From: Helianthus annuus | Lineage: Eukaryota; Streptophyta; Magnoliopsida; Asterales; Asteraceae | DNA: 64,000 nt | Assembly (NCBI RefSeq): GCF_002127325.2 | Contig: NC_035435.2 | Location: forward strand, 121,701,127 to 121,765,126 | Direction: 5' to 3' | Part shown: one piece after another, positions 1-10,813 of the stretch | How the letters are laid out: the number at the start of each line of letters is the position of its first letter | How positions within the stretch are numbered: position 1 is the stretch's first letter | Translations under genes and position numbers: made by a program | The notes under the pieces: model-generated | Databases searched by the model: none | What the model saw: only the letters and a program-made list of their open reading frames with translations | Told to the model about the DNA's origin: nothing

Positions 1-103
1 CATACAGAAAGGAAAATAAGTCCACGCAGGGACTTGATACAGAAACTAAACAAATGTCCACGCAGGGACACGATTACAAGTACCAAGAAAACATAACAAT
101 CCT

Positions 104-1315
104 CTACTTCTTCTTCCCTTTTATAAGGTTCGCAAGGCCTTTCATGAAACTAGTATGCCTTTCCTTGTTCTTCCTAGCCTTGTTCTCAACCTTATCTAGC
201 CTCTCCAGAATTTCTTGAGTTTGTTGCTGTTGCTGAAGCTGCTGGGGAGAAGGTGGCTGGTACGGCGGGTACTGGTAACCCTGAGCCGGGTATCCAGCTG
301 GATGCATAGGAGGGTAAGTAGAAGGATAGAGGTGGTGATACTGCGCAGCCGTAAGGTACGGGTCTTGAGATACATAGTCCGAGGGGTACCCTGATGGGTT
401 CTCATAAGGATTGTACCCGGAAGGACCTGGGTACGTCGGGATTGGGTTATCAAAACCCACAGGCGGCTGAGGTGGTGCATAAGAAGCTTGCGGAGGATTA
501 GCCTCCGGTGCCGCGTTTGAGGGCCCACCCATCTGGGGGTCCTCTGGAATAGGGGGATAGGAACTCGAACCATGAGGAGAACTGAAACAAGGTCCTCCTC
601 TTACGGACATGCGTGCGTTCCTCCTTCGCCTTGCAGGCTCGGGAGGTGGCTGCGGTGGCTGCTGCGGTGGCTCCTCTACCGGGAGTGGTGGTGGTGAGAC
701 AGCTTGAAGTTGAGGATCTTCCAAAGGTGGTTGGGCTGGAGAGCTATGGTAAGATGGGGTAAAGAACCAGTCATATGTAACCATTTTCTCCTGGAACGAG
801 TCGGGCCCATGGTATGGGGATCCCTGATACGGAGACCCACTAGATATGCTGATAGGGTGGCCCGAGGTTCCTGTTTGCATCTCCGGGTCGGGGTCATCAT
901 CCATCTCCATTTCCTGAGAGAAATGGTCCTTAGGGCCCAATGGGTTATAGCCAAGAAAATCGTTAACATAATCGGCTGGGTTGAACTGTCCTGGGGAGTA
1001 GGGGGAGTCAGAATGATGAAACGAGTGAGATTGCAAAGAGTTATGCGACGGGTAAGACTCGTGCGAATGGTGAGATTGATGAGAGTGGTGAGAGTGTTCG
1101 GGCTCGTCTGGAGCAAACGGCCCGAAAGACGGATGAAAAGATGGCGAAGAGCTTAGGGAGACTGAGTGTCTTGCCGGCTCGAAAGGTTGACCCCACATAT
1201 CGTGAGAGTTGGAGGAGGATAGGGACGCCGATGGAGTGCGTCTGTGTGATGGTCCAGCTGATGACGGTCCTCCGCGCATGTGACCCTTGCCTCGTCCTCT
1301 TACTCTTGGAGGCAT
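104..1315 (-). CDS. Pre-gag ORF of gypsy 1 (proline/serine/histidine-rich, about 403 aa)
   Basis: This intact ORF lies between the primer binding site and the missing gag of gypsy 1. I chose the ATG at 1315; the open frame continues about 20 codons upstream but only from a TTG. The protein starts with an Arg-Gly-rich stretch (MPPRVRGRGKGHMRGG), followed by Ser-rich and His/Ser-repeat segments (residues about 70-105), an acidic patch (MEMDDDPDPEM), a poly-proline region, Tyr/Pro-rich repeats and a poly-Gln run. It ends in a short basic, probably helical tail (LERLDKVENKARKNKERH). No gag, zinc-knuckle or enzyme motif is visible. The composition suggests a disordered RNA- or protein-binding product, which is inference. 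Comparable ORFs sit at the same place in gypsy 2 and gypsy 3. Confidence 0.75.
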   Translation of the reverse strand: MPPRVRGRGKGHMRGGPSSAGPSHRRTPSASLSSSNSHDMWGQPFEPARHSVSLSSSPSFHPSFGPFAPDEPEHSHHSHQSHHSHESYPSHNSLQSHSFHHSDSPYSPGQFNPADYVNDFLGYNPLGPKDHFSQEMEMDDDPDPEMQTGTSGHPISISSGSPYQGSPYHGPDSFQEKMVTYDWFFTPSYHSSPAQPPLEDPQLQAVSPPPLPVEEPPQQPPQPPPEPARRRRNARMSVRGGPCFSSPHGSSSYPPIPEDPQMGGPSNAAPEANPPQASYAPPQPPVGFDNPIPTYPGPSGYNPYENPSGYPSDYVSQDPYLTAAQYHHLYPSTYPPMHPAGYPAQGYQYPPYQPPSPQQLQQQQQTQEILERLDKVENKARKNKERHTSFMKGLANLIKGKKK

Positions 1316-1490
1316 GATGGTGAGTTTCCTGTTGAAACAAGAAAACAAAAATAAAACAAAACATAATAACAGCAAAGGAAAAGTAAAGATGTATTCTAGG
1401 TCATTTGCCGAGACTCGAGAGTCTAAGGAATGTGCTTATTGTGTCATTGAGATTAAACACAAAAGGTTAGTGTTTAATTCACTCAATGTT

Positions 1491-1503
1491 GGCTCTGATA
1501 CCA
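1491..1503 (-). other. Primer binding site of gypsy 1
   Basis: Read on the minus strand this is TGGTATCAGAGCC, complementary to the 3' end of plant initiator tRNA-Met. It lies 3 bases inside the LTR end (GGGGTGTGACA), the standard spacing for minus-strand DNA priming. It fixes the orientation of the element. Confidence 0.9.
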
Positions 1504-1506
1504 ACC

Positions 1507-4500
1507 TGTCACACCCCAATATTCCACGTATTACCGGTGGGCCCGGCGGGGAGTATCGTGACGTAGTTGATATCATCATTGTCAACACACACAATAATAT
1601 AGCACAGCAGAAGGCTGGGTAAATAAACTATTACAAACCATACTGTCTGTCGCTGTTTGAGTACATGAATAATACAGACTGGAATGTAATAAGATCCACA
1701 GGCAGATCATAAAGTACAAAGAAACAAAAACTACAGACTTCGGGTATCTATTGGATTTGCAAGATCCTCTATAACACCCTATAGCTCCAGCCTATTTCGT
1801 GAAGTACCTGTCAATCAGTCTTTAGGAAAATACGTCAGTATACACTGGTAAATACAATTTAACTGACACGTTTTGAAAACATTTAAGAAAATTGATTTAA
1901 GTGCACAAGGCACAAATCATTTATAACTTGGGACAATCTTTATTAAGATCATGTATACAGCTTTACATATTTGTCATACATGTGGGGCCGGTTTGGAAGC
2001 CGGACATGATTAACTGACTCACCACTTATAGAACCCACAAAGGAGTTATCCCCAACTTGTGGGTAATTTAATATTTAGCATTTGCATCTGTCAGGTGCAT
2101 GCTGCACCCCGTGCATAGGTCGTGGCCATTAATAACTTAAATGAGCCAAGGATATCCAGGACACGGTCGTTAACCCCCAAATGTTTATGTTATCAAATAA
2201 TACAGATTAAAACGGGTTATGCGGATTTATTAAATCACAATCCGACAAAATAATCCCATACCCGACCAAGCGATATTAATATACCGTATCCCAAGCCCGT
2301 ATAGGAAAAATAAGTTAAAAATATTTACCTGGTGGTAGCAGTAAATTCCTAAGGTTCTTGAAAGGCACTTTTTACCGGAAGCTATAAATCTGTATGGAAG
2401 GTTTAATTAGCCTATTAGGATGCTAACGAGTCTTTAATTAAGTCAAGGACTTAGACCGGCTAGCTAGAAGGAAACCTTACGGATCTAAACGCTAGATTAA
2501 GCGGAGACCGGGGTAGAATGTGATTTAGACCCGACAAGCTTGGATACTTGTATAATATGGGTAAACTAAACACATTCTGGAAAATGAGGATTTAATGATA
2601 AGGTTAAGCCCGTTTCGGCTATTTTACGTAAACTAGTCACGTAATCCTATCCGAACACGTAAACGCGTAACGGGTAACCGAATAAACTATATACAGGTCT
2701 TAATCATTATTATGCTCAAAATATGTTAATATATCAGTAATATATCAACATTTATGCCCAAAAAGCAATTTAAACCAAAATAAATCCCATAAGGGTATCT
2801 TGGTAATTTCAATGCCCATAAAAGAGTTTATTTATAAAACTGAGTTCCAGGTCTGATTATATTAGTAAAAACATGTACTTTAACGAGTTATATCAGTAGG
2901 ATACTTAATATATGAAAAATATACCTTTTATTACCAATTATGCACCGTAGGGGCATTTTGGTAATTTTACATAGGCTTATAAAGGTTAAAACAGGTTTCT
3001 GAGTTTAAAAACTTTAGCTTACTGTAATATTATATAAATTAGTTTAAAATATCAGTAGGTAATCAGTTTTATATGTCAAATCTAGTTTTGACCCATACTA
3101 AGTGCTAAAAATGCTTAGAAACCGATTTAAAGGGCCATTATGATAAAAATAGAAAATCTGAGATTTTGGTCAGTTTATAAAGTTCAAAATATTATATTTA
3201 TCATATAGAATCAGTAGCAAAAAGTTTGGCTTTAAAATGTTATGTAAAACTCATTTTATGGATGAAAAGGGTAAAACCGGCAATTATCGAAATTAGGCTA
3301 TAATCCTATGTTATGCTCAGCCTAAAAATAAATAAAAATGTTCAAAAATCCCAAAATATTATTTAAACATCAGTAGGTAAAAATTTTGGTGTCAAAAATC
3401 GGATTTAGATAAGCTTTATGCTAATTACGCCTTTTAATTACTAAAAAGTCCCTTAATTAAGCTATTGAGCATAACTCCCATTCTAGACCTCAAACTGATG
3501 TCAAATTTTCGGGACATGTCTAAATATCAGTAGCAAAGGTTTTAGTTCATTCACATTGCTAAAAATCTCGGTTTTATGTAAAAAGGGCGTTTTAGGCACT
3601 AATGAGCATAATTACGATCAAGAGCATATATTACAAACGATTAGGCACCATACAATGTAACTTCAGAGGGTTATACTACAATGTAATATGGTCCTAATGG
3701 AAGCTTAAAACATGGAAGAATTAAGCTTGAACGGGTCAGAACTGAAAGTCAAAGCAAAAGTCAAGCTTTTGCGACTTTCGGTTATAATCTGCCCTTAGAC
3801 TATTAATTGTCGGATTAGGACTGATAAAACATGTTTAGATAGTCATTACCAAGTCATTAGAATGTTAAAATGTAATTTTACCTCTGGTTTATTAAATAAA
3901 ATCATTTTTGTCATTTCTGTCCAGTCTACTTTGACCCGACATTTAATCAGTCAAACGAGATAATTAGGAGACACCCCTTCAGGGGTTAATCACTTATACT
4001 AATGTGGTTTCGTAACCACTTTCAATTTAATCAGTGGTTAATCCACATGTAATTAAAACGAAAGTCAAACTGATTATACACTAAGTTTGACTTTTAAGTA
4101 ATTAGGCTAAATTAAACAACTAAACAAGTAATTAGAAGCTTACTAATGGTCCTAGCAATCTTTTCTACACTTGTAATCCCCTTGTTACTGCTGAGAGCTC
4201 CAGAGCAAGTCCCACAAGTGAAGTGTTGCAAATGATGTGCCAAGAACACAAGAGGATGTGCACTTATATAGCAATTATCATGGATTTAGATCACTTCCAG
4301 GTGGATTTGGGGGCCCTGGGATCATCCCAGGTGTCCTAGCTATTTTATTAAACCGACATATAGCTCCAAGGGTCGTCACAACCTATGCAAAGGCGGTGGA
4401 ACGGCTTAACCCGCACCTGGCAGGTGTTTTATGTTACTGGAAGTCCCTCGCGGCCCGCGTAAGAGTTACATATGGGCTTACGCGGCCCGCCTGGACATGG

Positions 4501-5092
4501 TTAACTGGCCAAAACAAGTTTCCAAACTGGCAGTTTCAGTCCCTGAATGTATTTAGCCCCATTTAACCTTATTGTTGACATGTAGGGCCCTTGTATTCAG
4601 CAAGTTAGTGTTCCATGAAGAATAGGCTAATTCGTTATGCTCGGGTTCGTTAAATTCCTTCATAAAAGCAAGTTTCATCAAGTTGACGCTTTTAACCCAA
4701 AGTTTAGAAAACATGCTTAACGATCTCGGAATTACGTGAAATTTTTACCACATATTCTCGGGAGTATATTTGAATATTACGAAGCCTCAGTTTCATTAAA
4801 AGGCCACTCAGAGGTCAGAATTGATATATTGACACTTTTAACCCTTGTAATTTATAATCTTTCGATTATTTTCCCAAACGGCTTCGTATACCCAATCAAT
4901 CACCCATTTAAGAATATTTTCTTCACGTGTGGTCATTTAGAGGCTCAAGTTTGGCATGTTGACACTTTAGTCCTTTCGTTTGCATATTTTCACTTGTTGT
5001 CAACTTTAGTCCCTTAAACTCAATCTTTCGCTTAACCGGAGTTTAGGACACGTGTTTATGTATAATTTGACACGTTTTTACGTGGTGTTACA
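1507..5092 (-). repeat. 5' LTR of gypsy 1 (3586 bp)
   Basis: On the minus strand the LTR starts TGTAACACCACG at 5092 and ends GGGGTGTGACA at 1507, giving TG...CA termini. The length fits the very long LTRs of some plant Ty3/gypsy lineages. It holds two GCGGGCCGCG-type copies at about 4448-4493, upstream of a TATA box. ORFs called inside it have no recognisable content. Only one LTR is in the window, so its age cannot be judged. Confidence 0.85.
4263..4271 (-). promoter_or_regulatory. Putative TATA box of gypsy 1 LTR
   Basis: CTATATAAG on the minus strand, about 180 bp downstream of the paired GCGGGCCGCG motifs. The order motif, then TATA, matches the other LTR families in the window. Confidence 0.5.
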
Positions 5093-7210
5093 CCAGACCA
5101 AGAGTTCATGGCCAAAGAAATGTCAAAAGAGACGTCAAATGTTAAAGCTTTTATTGCTAATGCTTATGATCTGAAATGGGCTGAAAAATGCAGAAAAGTC
5201 AGGGAAGCTGCAGAAGAAAAGCGGAGAAAGATTGAAGAAGAGGAAGAAGAAGAAGAAGAAAGGTTAAAAGCTGAAGCTGAAGCCGAGAGAAAGAAAAGAA
5301 ATGAGTTTTTCCAATCAAACAGAACAGTCAAAGACGTTCCAGAATTTGAAATCAAAGTTGATACTGAAGCAGTCAAAGTTTCTGAAAAGTGCTTGAATTG
5401 TGATTCTTTGATCAAGCAAAACAATGAACTGTTGCACAATATTAACAGATTAAAAGAATCATATGATACAATGAACAGAGAGATCAACAAGTACACTGAG
5501 TCAAACTGCGAACAAGCTATAGCAATGAATACACTCAAAGGAGCTTACATAAGACAGCTTGATGATGTCAACTTTTACACAAAGAAATGTGCTGATCCGG
5601 AGTTGAAGCTGGCAACACAAAGAATAGAAACTGAGAGAGTTAAAAATCTATTGGATAGTTACTCATGTTCTACCTTTGTTGTTGACAGGATTTATCCGAT
5701 TGTGGAGAGTTTGAAGACTTTTGAAGAAGTAAAGACTTCGGAAGAAAAGAAATTTGTGACAAAAGACGAGGATGAAATGACAATTTCTAGTAAGAAACCA
5801 AGTGTGGTCTACAATAGATGTCCGCCCCCGGTCGAAAATGGATATTCTCCTCGAAGTCAAAATTCCGAAAGAGTCAAAAAGGAAATTAACTCACAATGGG
5901 AGTCTGGGCCATCAGATAACTTGCCAGAAAATATTGATGTCACGTATACGTCGTCCGACACTGATCATGAGTCAAAATTGATAAAAAGTGTGGTCGATCA
6001 GGTGTTGGATAAAGATGACAGTGAGGAGTCAAAAATGGAGTCCAAACCCGAGTCAAAGTCTGAGTCCGATACATCAAAACCAACAATCAAAAAGGACAAA
6101 CGAGTTTATAATAAAGAATTTATGCTATCAAAATCTAATTTGAATGATGAACCGATCAAAGTTGCATATACTTTGAAAGATTCTGACAAATTATATTCTG
6201 ATGAGACTTTTCCAATAAGAAGTGTTAGATTTGAAATGATTCAAAAGGTTTTCAAAATTACAGAAATTAATATTTCTGAAATAAAAGATTTAAATCTTTC
6301 TGGAAAACCTAAACTATACACTTCAAGAGACCAACAAAGAATTAACAAGAAAATGGGTTACAATTATGGTTATAGTTTCCAAAAGAAACCAAACCATAAT
6401 CGTAATTTCAAAAAGAAAGGTCTTGGATTTAATCAACCGAAAAACTATAAAAATGAGAAAATTTATAAACCAAAAACTGTGTTTGTTTCAGGAAAAACAA
6501 CAGCGGCTGAGAAAGAGCAAGTTTTCAGGAAGCAGACAAATCAGGAATTCCTTGCCAAGAAGCAGGAAGAGCTGAGGAAGAATGTTATTCAGAAAAAGAC
6601 AGAAACAAGAACCTGTTTTCAGTGCAAAACTGCTAGGCACATTGCTAGAAACTGTCCTAAAACATTCAAACCAAAACAGGAAGTTTCTAGTAAACTGAAA
6701 GAGAAAATTGTTGAGAAAACTGAACTTACAACCAAAAAGTTTACAGGCTTTGAAAATTCAACCTTTGAAGTGGGAGAATGTTCAAAGAATGTCTTAAAGA
6801 GAAAAGATAATTTGAAAAATCAAAAATGGGTTGTTAAGGGTTCAGGAAACAGTTCTGGTGATGAATCTGTCTCCACAAAGACAGAGGAACCGAAGGTTGT
6901 TGTGAAAGATGAGAAGAAAGTTTTGATAGTGGATGATGTGAATTTTTCACCACTGAGTGCTAAAAACTTCAAATCTAAAATCGGAAAAGTTGAAATTTCA
7001 AATCAGTTCTTTCCTAAAAAGAAAGAATTGAATATTGAAAAAGCCTTTAACCCTGCTGTGAAAAACATTTTTGGTAAAATGATTCAGGGGAAGGCTAAAG
7101 GGGTAAAAGAGTTTTACCAAGCTAAAAGGAAAGATATAACCTCTAATGAGACTGAAAAGGTTACACCCAAGGCTGGTCAGGTTTGGGTGGACATATTCTT
7201 TGTTGAATAG
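5093..7210 (+). pseudogene. Copia A gag, C-terminal part (about 705 codons, N-terminus lost to gypsy 1)
   Basis: The frame is open from the insertion junction at 5093 to the TAG at 7208-7210; the ATG at 5108 is internal, not the true start. In order it shows a charged coiled-coil segment with a long glutamate run (residues about 40-50 from that ATG), a further coiled coil, an acidic Glu/Ser linker, and a basic Lys/Asn-rich region. A zinc knuckle CFQCKTARHIARNC (CX2CX4HX4C, residues about 503-516) follows, then a Lys-rich tail. The zinc knuckle has Arg where Gly is usual before His. Copia B holds the homologous half. By family knowledge this is the capsid/nucleocapsid-type structural protein that packages element RNA. 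Apart from the 5' loss the frame is undamaged. Confidence 0.85.
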
Positions 7211-9210
7211 AAACCTGACTTGCCGGAGCTCCCAAGTTGGTAATCGCGGAGCATGAATCGGAATCTTTCTTGAAAATGTTTGTAAAATTTGTTTTGAGAA
7301 GTGTGAATTGCCGGAACTCCCAGGTTGGTAAGTGTGGAGTAGGAATCGGCACCTTGAGAATTCAACCAACGGATGATAATTGGTTGAAAAGGTTTGTGAC
7401 AGGTGTTTTGGTTTTTGATTCTACAAGTGGTTCAATCATCGATTCTACAAGTGGTTAATCAAGGTCATTAAGTTGAACTTGATTTATCTATCATTCAAAA
7501 GATTGATAAACAATGTGATGAAATGACCCCAAAACCTACAAGTGGTTGATAAACGAACTTATTTTCCGTAAAAACCATTTGGATTAAAACAAACTTAAGT
7601 GTTTTGAAATCTTAATGGGAAAATAGTTTGTTGTGAGGGGGAGTTCTGATTGTTTATGCCAAGTGGATGGAGAATTGAGGCGATTCTATCAGTTGTCATG
7701 TTCTGTATAGTTTGTTTTCAATTTCTTTAAATAGTTTTGAATTTTAGGGGGGAGTAAGAAATTTTCAGAAAATCCAAAAACATTAGAAAATCTGAAAAAG
7801 CTAAAAACATGATAAAAATTCAAAAATGAGTTTTTGTTGCATAAAAGAGGAAATGATAGTACATCAGTGGACTATTAGAACACGCTAAAGAATTGTAAAG
7901 TCAAAATATGATAAACAATCTCACTGTGGATGTGTCAGTAGGTTTTTACACATTTAGTAAATTGTGACAAGATATAAACCTAAAAATTCAAACTTGCTTA
8001 TTCTGTGGGTAACAACTTCTTGGATATATAGGTAACCCCTGAAATCTTGTTTGAAAGGTCCCTTATTCTGAGATACTAGGTCTTTATGCTCAGTGATATC
8101 TGGGGTATTATACCGGGACTTCTGCTGAATGGAAATTCTGACCTAGTCCCCGTATAATGCTTTCTGCAAAATGCTTGAAATACAACAAAAGCCCTCAGCA
8201 AAAATGATTAAACAATAAAATTGATAATCATTGCTGTTGAAGAAAAGATCCTCTAAAGGGGACACACCAAAAGTCGAAGCCGTCATCTCTCTGCGTATAC
8301 GGAAGTATCGACCTGAGCTCTCACGGCCCTCGTAATTTAACCCCTTTACAGATATCATCTGTGGTATACTCACCTGTAAGACTGAATACTGGGATCTGGA
8401 TACGGGAGTATATTCAAGTGGTGGGACACACGAATAAGTTTAAGTAATTAAGACACTAATAGTGTATCTCGAAACAGTTGAAATTTGTGTGAAAATTTAA
8501 GAGGACAAACATACTGACAATCTAGGTGAATTGTTTAGAACTTAAAATGAAATCAAGCTTAACGGTGTTAGTGATATGTCTCAAAACTGATATGATCCTC
8601 TTGCACGAACTCAGAAAAATATTGTCTGTAAATATTTCTTTACTGCATTTTCTTTTATTCAAAAAAATTCAAAAAGATTTTAGTGTGTTTTAGCATAAAT
8701 TTTGTAAAATCCAAAAAGATTTTCGACAACTGGTGTTGAAAAGCTGATTTTCGAAATTCCAAGTGCTAAACATGAAGAACAGGTTTGGGAGAAAATGTAT
8801 GAAGATGTTATGTTTATAAGTGGTTTTCAAAGAACAAATCATTTTGTATATTATCTGAAATAGTTTCTAAATTTTAAAGATTTAATCATTTTGAAACTTA
8901 TGTGTTGAGTAGAGATTATACAGGTAACCTGAGCTGGTAGAGAGCCAGGTCAAGATATTGGAACGAATCATGAATGTGTGATTTCCAGACTACGATCCCA
9001 GCAAATTGAGAGGGGGAGTCTGAAGGCAAAATTGAGAAAGCAGTTAGAGCCAGTGCTGATCCTGGAACTGCATTTGCACAAGAGAGAAGATAGAGTTTGA
9101 TGATGCTTCAATGGAGAACATTCGAGGAAGAGGAGCTTGTTTGTGATAAAGACTGATAAAGACTGAAGGTTGACAACCGAAGACTCGACACTGAAGACTC
9201 CGTCAACATC
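7211..9210 (+). other. Copia A post-gag non-coding block
   Basis: This 2 kb stretch has no convincing ORF. It begins with two diverged copies of a 44-bp segment (7218-7261 and 7306-7349, about 80% alike), then three copies of CTACAAGTGGTT (7421-7432, 7444-7455, 7536-7547). Two purine tracts follow (AGGGGGAG near 7638 and AGGGGGGAG near 7746). From about 7693 onward the sequence matches the DNA just after RNase H in copia D, so pol has been removed between gag and this point. A conserved hairpin lies at 8105-8160. The rest matches the corresponding parts of copia B and D. Confidence 0.75.
8105..8160 (+). promoter_or_regulatory. Conserved RNA stem-loop, copia A copy
   Basis: The outer stem pairs 8105-8120 (GTATTATACCGGGACT) with 8145-8160 (AGTCCCCGTATAATGC): 14 Watson-Crick pairs, one G-U and one mismatch. 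An inner 4-bp stem GAAT/ATTC (8127-8130 with 8135-8138) is capped by a GGAA (GNRA-type) tetraloop. The same structure with different paired bases occurs in copia B (15779-15835) and copia D (43590-43646). Function is unknown; packaging, export or stability are possible. Confidence 0.7.
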
Positions 9211-9222
9211 CGAGGGGGAGTT
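9211..9222 (+). other. Polypurine tract of copia A
   Basis: CGAGGGGGAG followed by TT directly ahead of the 3' LTR start TGTTGG. This is the expected primer site for plus-strand DNA. Copia B and D have equivalent tracts. Confidence 0.8.
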
Positions 9223-9644
9223 TGTTGGTGCATCCGTCTGTCGCCTACGTCTTGTATCGTATAGGATAGAACAGGGCACGGAATCCTAGAAATTGTTCTT
9301 AGAAAGTGATTCCGCCCGAAACGTCCAAGTAGCTGATTCCGCCCCTAATGTGTCTAGATCATGATTTCGCTCCAATGTATATGTTCTGATTCCGCTTGTA
9401 ATGCGAGGACTATATATAGGTGTAGTTAGGAGCGAAATCACAGAATAGTTGTTAGGTCATAGTCATTCCGGTTGCCACGAAGTGCTGCCGAAGTGTTGGC
9501 AGAGCTTGTAATCGATTCAGTAATCAATAAAACAACAGTTAAAAGTGAATACGGCTGAGATTGCACCAAAACATTAGTTTCCGCCTCTTGTTTTGGACAA
9601 AAACTCTTCTGATTGACTCATTCAGGGCCGAAAACGATCCTACA
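9223..9644 (+). repeat. 3' LTR of copia A (422 bp)
   Basis: The LTR starts TGTTGGTGCATCC and ends GATCCTACA. Its start (TGTTGGTGCAT, then GTCTTGTATCG) and its end (CCTACA) match the copia B LTRs. It contains repeated GATTCCGCCC-type motifs around 9310-9400, followed by a TATA-like CTATATATAGG near 9410. It is followed by CTACA (probable TSD) and gypsy 2 sequence. Confidence 0.9.
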
Positions 9645-10434
9645 CTACAGGAGGGAGAGGAGCAACATCAGCGGGTACGGGTGGAGGAATAAATGGCTCG
9701 GCAAAAGGAAGATCAACAGGTGCAGGTACTGGGTCGGGAATAGGGAGTGCAATATCTGGTAATTTAAACGGAACATGGTCAGGATCAGGAATCGGCTCAA
9801 GATCAATAGGTGCAACATCAGGCTGACCCAAAGGAACAGGAGCTAGCTCAGGAGCAGGCTCTGGGTCGTGTGGGGGTGTGGGATCTCGAGCAGGTGATAG
9901 TGCGGCAGACATAGCGGTGTCGTCGTCTGAGTTAGTAGTAAAGCTGAAGATGTCACAGACTCAAAGGAGTCTAAAACCGAGTGCAAACTAGAATCAGAGG
10001 ATATCTCAATGACAGGAGTCTCAGGAGGTGGGACAGCAACAACATCCTCAACTATCTTTCCATCACCCTGGGCGTCGACAAGAGGACCTTCAACAAACAA
10101 ATCAACGTCATATTCAAACAAATCGTCATCATCCTTGAACAAGTCATCGATGGGCCAAGCCTGGGAGGAACGACCACAAGAGGTACGACATCGAGGATCG
10201 GAGCCACGATGTGCTCACCATCGGGATGACCAATGATGAGGTGGTCATGGACTGGAACAGGGATGACAAAAGGATCCTCGTCAGGGAAACCATCTGCAAG
10301 GATAAATCATCGCCAAAGTCTGGTAGCGTGAACGACTGGAAGCATGTCAGAATCACTCTTAGTGTCTGACGTATATATCCCTGGTGCGGGCATAACCTCG
10401 TCGTCTGCTGCGACTGCCATCGGGTCACGGGCAT
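9645..10434 (-). pseudogene. Pre-gag ORF of gypsy 2, broken
   Basis: This is a minus-strand Pro/Asp-rich ORF starting at the ATG at 10434 and cut at 9645 by copia A. The frame shifts at least twice, so it appears as three pieces (10434-10144, 10142-9843, 9912-9645). Visible features are acidic stretches (FKDDDDLFEYDVDLFVEG) and a long Pro-Asp/Pro-Ala repeat region (DPTPPHDPEPAPELAPVP). No known domain is seen. It occupies the same place, between PBS and gag, as the pre-gag ORFs of gypsy 1 and 3. The product of this copy is certainly non-functional. Confidence 0.65.
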
Positions 10435-10798
10435 CCGACAATCCCACTCTTTGAGGATGACATGTGTGCCTGTATCGTCACAATCCTAACATATGTACAT
10501 AGAGTAACCACTAATACTCAGTATATGCAAACAAAGGCAATTTATCATGTAACCATGTATTCACATTATCCTTCATGAATCTTTCTCTATCTTTCCTAGT
10601 CTACCTCATGCAGACTAAACCACCAATGTGACCTTGCAACCGTGTTTCTTGTCTTTCCTTTTTGTAAAAACGTTTGTTCCATGGATCTGGGCGTTGTGTG
10701 CATATGCAATGAAAACATGTTGTAAAAATAATTTCGAGAGAGAGCCCTAGTGATTGTAGTCTAGACTCGAGAAGAAATCCTAGTTCGCTACAATCGAA

Positions 10799-10810
10799 GT
10801 TCTGATACCA
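10799..10810 (-). other. Primer binding site of gypsy 2
   Basis: TGGTATCAGAAC on the minus strand, 3 bases inside the LTR end (CAGGGTGTGACA). It matches the initiator tRNA-Met 3' end except near its last bases. The 10435-10798 leader between it and the ORF holds nothing else I can identify. Confidence 0.8.
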
Positions 10811-10813
10811 AAC

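Larger units (their letters stand above)
1..5092 (-). mobile_element. Gypsy 1: Ty3/gypsy LTR retrotransposon, 5' part
   Basis: This is the 5' portion of a minus-strand Ty3/gypsy element running off the left edge of the window. In its own 5'-to-3' order it shows the 5' LTR, a primer binding site matching the 3' end of initiator tRNA-Met, and an ORF lying ahead of where gag should start; gag-pol would be beyond position 1. The LTR outer end abuts the gag of copia A in open frame, so it inserted into that element; the 5 bases next to it, CCAGA, are the expected target-site duplication, whose partner is outside the window. Confidence 0.85.
5093..9644 (+). mobile_element. Copia A: pol-less SIRE-like Ty1/copia element, 3' part
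   Basis: This is the 3' part of a plus-strand copia element whose 5' half was displaced by gypsy 1. It consists of a long gag ORF, about 2 kb of non-coding DNA, a polypurine tract and a 422-bp 3' LTR. No protease, integrase, reverse transcriptase or RNase H frame exists between gag and the LTR. It lies in the pre-gag ORF of gypsy 2; CTACA at 9645-9649 is the expected right-hand TSD. Copia B has the same pol-less plan. Confidence 0.85.

Noticed and set aside
4237..4566. 109-codon plus-strand ORF
   Set aside because: Lies inside the gypsy 1 LTR, overlaps the TATA region and motif pair, and has no protein-like domain.
7211..9222. Missing pol in copia A as an assembly gap
   Set aside because: Copia B lacks pol in the same place with matching sequence across the join, so it is a family trait.
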